Below, piece after piece: positions 61,913-64,000 of a stretch of DNA of 64,000 bases; within the stretch, counting starts at the first letter, position 1, and the number at the start of each line of letters is the position of its first letter. The stretch spans positions 1,240,001 to 1,304,000 of the forward strand of contig NC_008786.1 in the NCBI RefSeq assembly GCF_000015565.1. Reading direction: 5' to 3'. The notes below the pieces were generated by a model. The model saw nothing but the letters and a program-made list of their open reading frames with translations. It ran no database searches and was not told the DNA's origin. The translations under genes were made by a program, and so were the position numbers. This DNA is from Verminephrobacter eiseniae EF01-2 (lineage in GTDB: Bacteria; Pseudomonadota; Gammaproteobacteria; Burkholderiales; Burkholderiaceae_C).

Positions 61913-63930
61913 GTCGCGGCGTTCGATATTCGCTATCCGGATTCGCGCATGCCGATGACGCTCAGTTGCTGGGCGAGCTCACCGACGCGGTTGCCTCGAC
62001 AGGTATACAAAGCACACGCACGACCCAGATAGAAACGTGGAAGACCCAGGTCGCGCTCCTGAAGCAATGTGCGTATGCCCTGATCGAGATGCACGAGGCC
62101 GCCAAAGGCTGGCAAGTGATCCTTGAGTATGAACTGCCACGCCGCCAGAAGCGCCCCGATGCGATCTTGCTCGCCGAGGACGTGATCCTTGTAGTCGAGT
62201 TCAAGGTCGGAGCCATGTCTCACGATGCATCGTCTCGCTGGCAAGTAGAAGATTACTGCTTGAACTTGCGTGACTTCCACGGCGGCAGTTCCGGGCGCGC
62301 GATCGTGCCGGTGCTTTGTTCCACTGCTACGCCGACCGTCATGAGTTCGCCTTTAATTTCGAGCTCCTGTGTCGCGCCCATACGGCTCACGAATGCCAAC
62401 GGCCTAGCCAGCGTATTGCTGTCGGCCTACTCGGCGCAGCACGATCCCAGCGACCGATCCATTGATCCCGACACATGGGTCGATGCACCGTACCGTCCGA
62501 CGCTTTCGGTCATAGAAGCAGCTGAGCGCCTTTACGAGAACCATGACGTTCGTGAGATCAGCCACAGCTACGCCAGCAACTTGGACGCAACGACGGACCT
62601 GCTTTCGGAAGTGATCAGAGAAGCACGTGCGCAGAACCGACGGTGCGTATGCTTCGTCACCGGTGTTCCAGGCGCCGGGAAAACGTTGACTGGGCTCAAC
62701 GTCGTCCACGACCCATCCCTGCGTGTGGAAGGCGGCCCATCTGGAATCTTCTTGTCCGGCAACGGCCCCCTGGTCAAGGTCGTGCGAGAGGCTTTGGTGT
62801 TGAGCCAGCAGCGTGCCGGGCGTCGGCGCCAGGACAGCGCCCATGAAGTCTCGACCTTCATCCAGAACGTCCACCAATTCTTGCGCTATCACCGCGAGCA
62901 TCCCGCGGCTCTGCCACACGAGCACGTCGTCGTCTTCGACGAGGCCCAACGTGCATGGGATCGCGAGCAGATGCAGCGCAAGCAAGGGGTGGACCGTTCG
63001 GAGGCTGCCGAACTCTTCGACGTGATGGATCGACTGGATGGATGGGCCGTGATCATTGCTCTCGTCGGCGGCGGACAAGAGATCTTCCTCGGTGAGGCAG
63101 GATTGGAGGAATGGGGGCGAGCCGTCGCCGTTCGGCCCGATTGGCGAGTCGTCGCCTCTCCCGAAGTCGTCTCCGGAGGTGCCAGCGTATCCGGACATCG
63201 CTTGTTCACTGATGGCGTTCCCTCTGGCATCGAGTTCCGCCCCGAGCCATTGGCGCACCTCAGTGTCGGCGTGCGAAGCTTTCGCGCTCAACGGTTGGCG
63301 GAGTGGGTCGATGCGGTGCTCCTCCTCGATACCGAACACGCACGGTCTCTCGTGCCGGATCGCCGGGAGTTCCCGCTCCATTTCACTCGTGATCTCGAAG
63401 TCGCCAAGGCGTGGTTGCGAGCCAGGAGTGAACCGGGCTGTGGTCAGCGAGCAGGCCTGATCGCTACATCGGAGGATCAACGTCTTCGTGCCTATGGCCT
63501 GGAACGCTCCAGTGCCTTCCGGCTGGATTACTCGTTCGAGAAGTGGTTCCTGATGCCTCCCGCGGACGTTCGTTCGAGCCATGCTCTCGAGGTGGCGGCG
63601 TCGGAGTTCGAATGCCAAGGGCTCGAGCTCGATTGGGTGGGACTGTGCTGGGGCGGCGATTTGACGCCATCCGCCTCTGGCAGCTGGGAGTACCGCAAGT
63701 TTCGCGGCAGTAGCTGGAATCAGGTGCGTAGCGATTCGGAACGCACCTATGTACGCAATCGCTACCGCGTGCTGCTCACGCGTGCGCGTCTCGGCATGGT
63801 CATCTGGATACCTCCGGGTAAGGCAAGCGACCCGACGCTCGAACCGGACAGATTCGACCGGGTTCGGAGTTTGCTTGAGGCAGTCGGCGTGCCAGAGCTT
63901 CGAGAAGAATTCGAAGGGGCCGAGGCATGA
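61909..63930 (+). CDS. DUF2075 helicase with N-terminal PD-(D/E)XK-like nuclease site
   Basis: 673 residues. Residues ~60-100 contain E75, KRPDAILL (D84) and VVEFKVG (E97, K99), the spacing of a PD-(D/E)XK nuclease. The DUF2075 P-loop region follows: GVPGAGKT (252-259), VVFDEAQRAWDRE (DEAQ ~344), GGGQEIFLGEAGLEEW, and a C-terminal NRYRVLLTRARLGMVIWIP motif typical of UvrD/Schlafen-like helicases. It is coupled by ATGA at both ends, so it belongs to the same translation unit as drmD. DUF2075 proteins are common in defence islands but are not a canonical DISARM subunit. Confidence 0.85.
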   Translation: MSRGVRYSLSGFAHADDAQLLGELTDAVASTGIQSTRTTQIETWKTQVALLKQCAYALIEMHEAAKGWQVILEYELPRRQKRPDAILLAEDVILVVEFKVGAMSHDASSRWQVEDYCLNLRDFHGGSSGRAIVPVLCSTATPTVMSSPLISSSCVAPIRLTNANGLASVLLSAYSAQHDPSDRSIDPDTWVDAPYRPTLSVIEAAERLYENHDVREISHSYASNLDATTDLLSEVIREARAQNRRCVCFVTGVPGAGKTLTGLNVVHDPSLRVEGGPSGIFLSGNGPLVKVVREALVLSQQRAGRRRQDSAHEVSTFIQNVHQFLRYHREHPAALPHEHVVVFDEAQRAWDREQMQRKQGVDRSEAAELFDVMDRLDGWAVIIALVGGGQEIFLGEAGLEEWGRAVAVRPDWRVVASPEVVSGGASVSGHRLFTDGVPSGIEFRPEPLAHLSVGVRSFRAQRLAEWVDAVLLLDTEHARSLVPDRREFPLHFTRDLEVAKAWLRARSEPGCGQRAGLIATSEDQRLRAYGLERSSAFRLDYSFEKWFLMPPADVRSSHALEVAASEFECQGLELDWVGLCWGGDLTPSASGSWEYRKFRGSSWNQVRSDSERTYVRNRYRVLLTRARLGMVIWIPPGKASDPTLEPDRFDRVRSLLEAVGVPELREEFEGAEA

Positions 63931-64000
63931 GCCAAAACGATCATCACCACGACTGGCTCTCGCTCGTCGAGATTTCCGGCCCGTTCCTCGCCGTTCCCGT
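63927..64000 (+). CDS. Start of the next defence gene (truncated by the window edge)
   Basis: The ATG overlaps the previous stop (ATGA) and the frame is open to the window end: MSQNDHHHDWLSLVEISGPF, then LAVPV. Twenty-four codons are too few to assign. Position after a DrmD-type helicase suggests the adenine methylase or another DISARM component, which is inference only. Confidence 0.6.
   Translation, partial: MSQNDHHHDWLSLVEISGPFLAVP

Overview
The window reads as a chromosomal segment of a GC-rich betaproteobacterium of the Comamonadaceae. The evidence is the fli gene order, several Bug/TctC periplasmic receptors, the carA-carB-greA-DUF4149 neighbourhood, and a cco cluster beside hemN and fnr. 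The many short tandem repeats and gene relics remind me of Verminephrobacter, but that is an impression and not a sequence match.

Left part (1-7.7 kb): an export-apparatus/switch operon fliI(partial)-J-K-L-M-N-O-P-Q-R, closed by a stem-loop terminator and followed by a VapBC toxin-antitoxin pair. A palindromic MITE-like element sits exactly between fliN and fliO, and fliP carries 60-bp minisatellite units in its 5' end.

7.9-23 kb is metabolic and accessory. It holds a Bug receptor, a 32-copy ATCAGCGC array in front of a 768-residue Ig-like surface protein, and an acyl-CoA catabolic operon (enoyl-CoA hydratase, two complementary acyl-CoA dehydrogenases, CoA-transferase, Bug receptor). These are followed by galactarate dehydratase with a decayed galM, and a second enoyl-CoA hydratase plus Bug receptor. 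Relics of an antitoxin, a Bug gene and an IS630 transposase lie between them.

23-45 kb is mostly core: a NodJ/NodI-type ABC exporter, DUF4149, greA, carB, carA, fbp, pepN, prfB (with the programmed +1 frameshift), two alpha/beta hydrolases, amn, dbpA, yaeQ, purB, a GST and a SafE-like membrane protein. A second MITE copy lies between dbpA and yaeQ. A third lies just upstream of the SafE-like gene.

45-56.5 kb is a microaerobic respiration block: hemN, fnr, a small membrane protein, fixH, ccoG, ccoP, ccoQ, ccoO, ccoN, ccoS, the copper ATPase ccoI, and a universal stress protein. Three TTGAC-N4-(A/G)TCAA sites lie in the hemN/fnr, ccoS/ccoN and ccoI/usp gaps. They support control by the local FNR protein.

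57-64 kb is a defence island: an HTH regulator, a 5-cytosine methyltransferase, a Vsr-like nuclease, a DrmD-type SNF2 helicase, a DUF2075 helicase with an N-terminal PD-(D/E)XK-like site, and the first codons of a further coupled gene cut by the window edge. It looks like the left half of a DISARM-like system with non-canonical partners, and is the most interesting part of the window.
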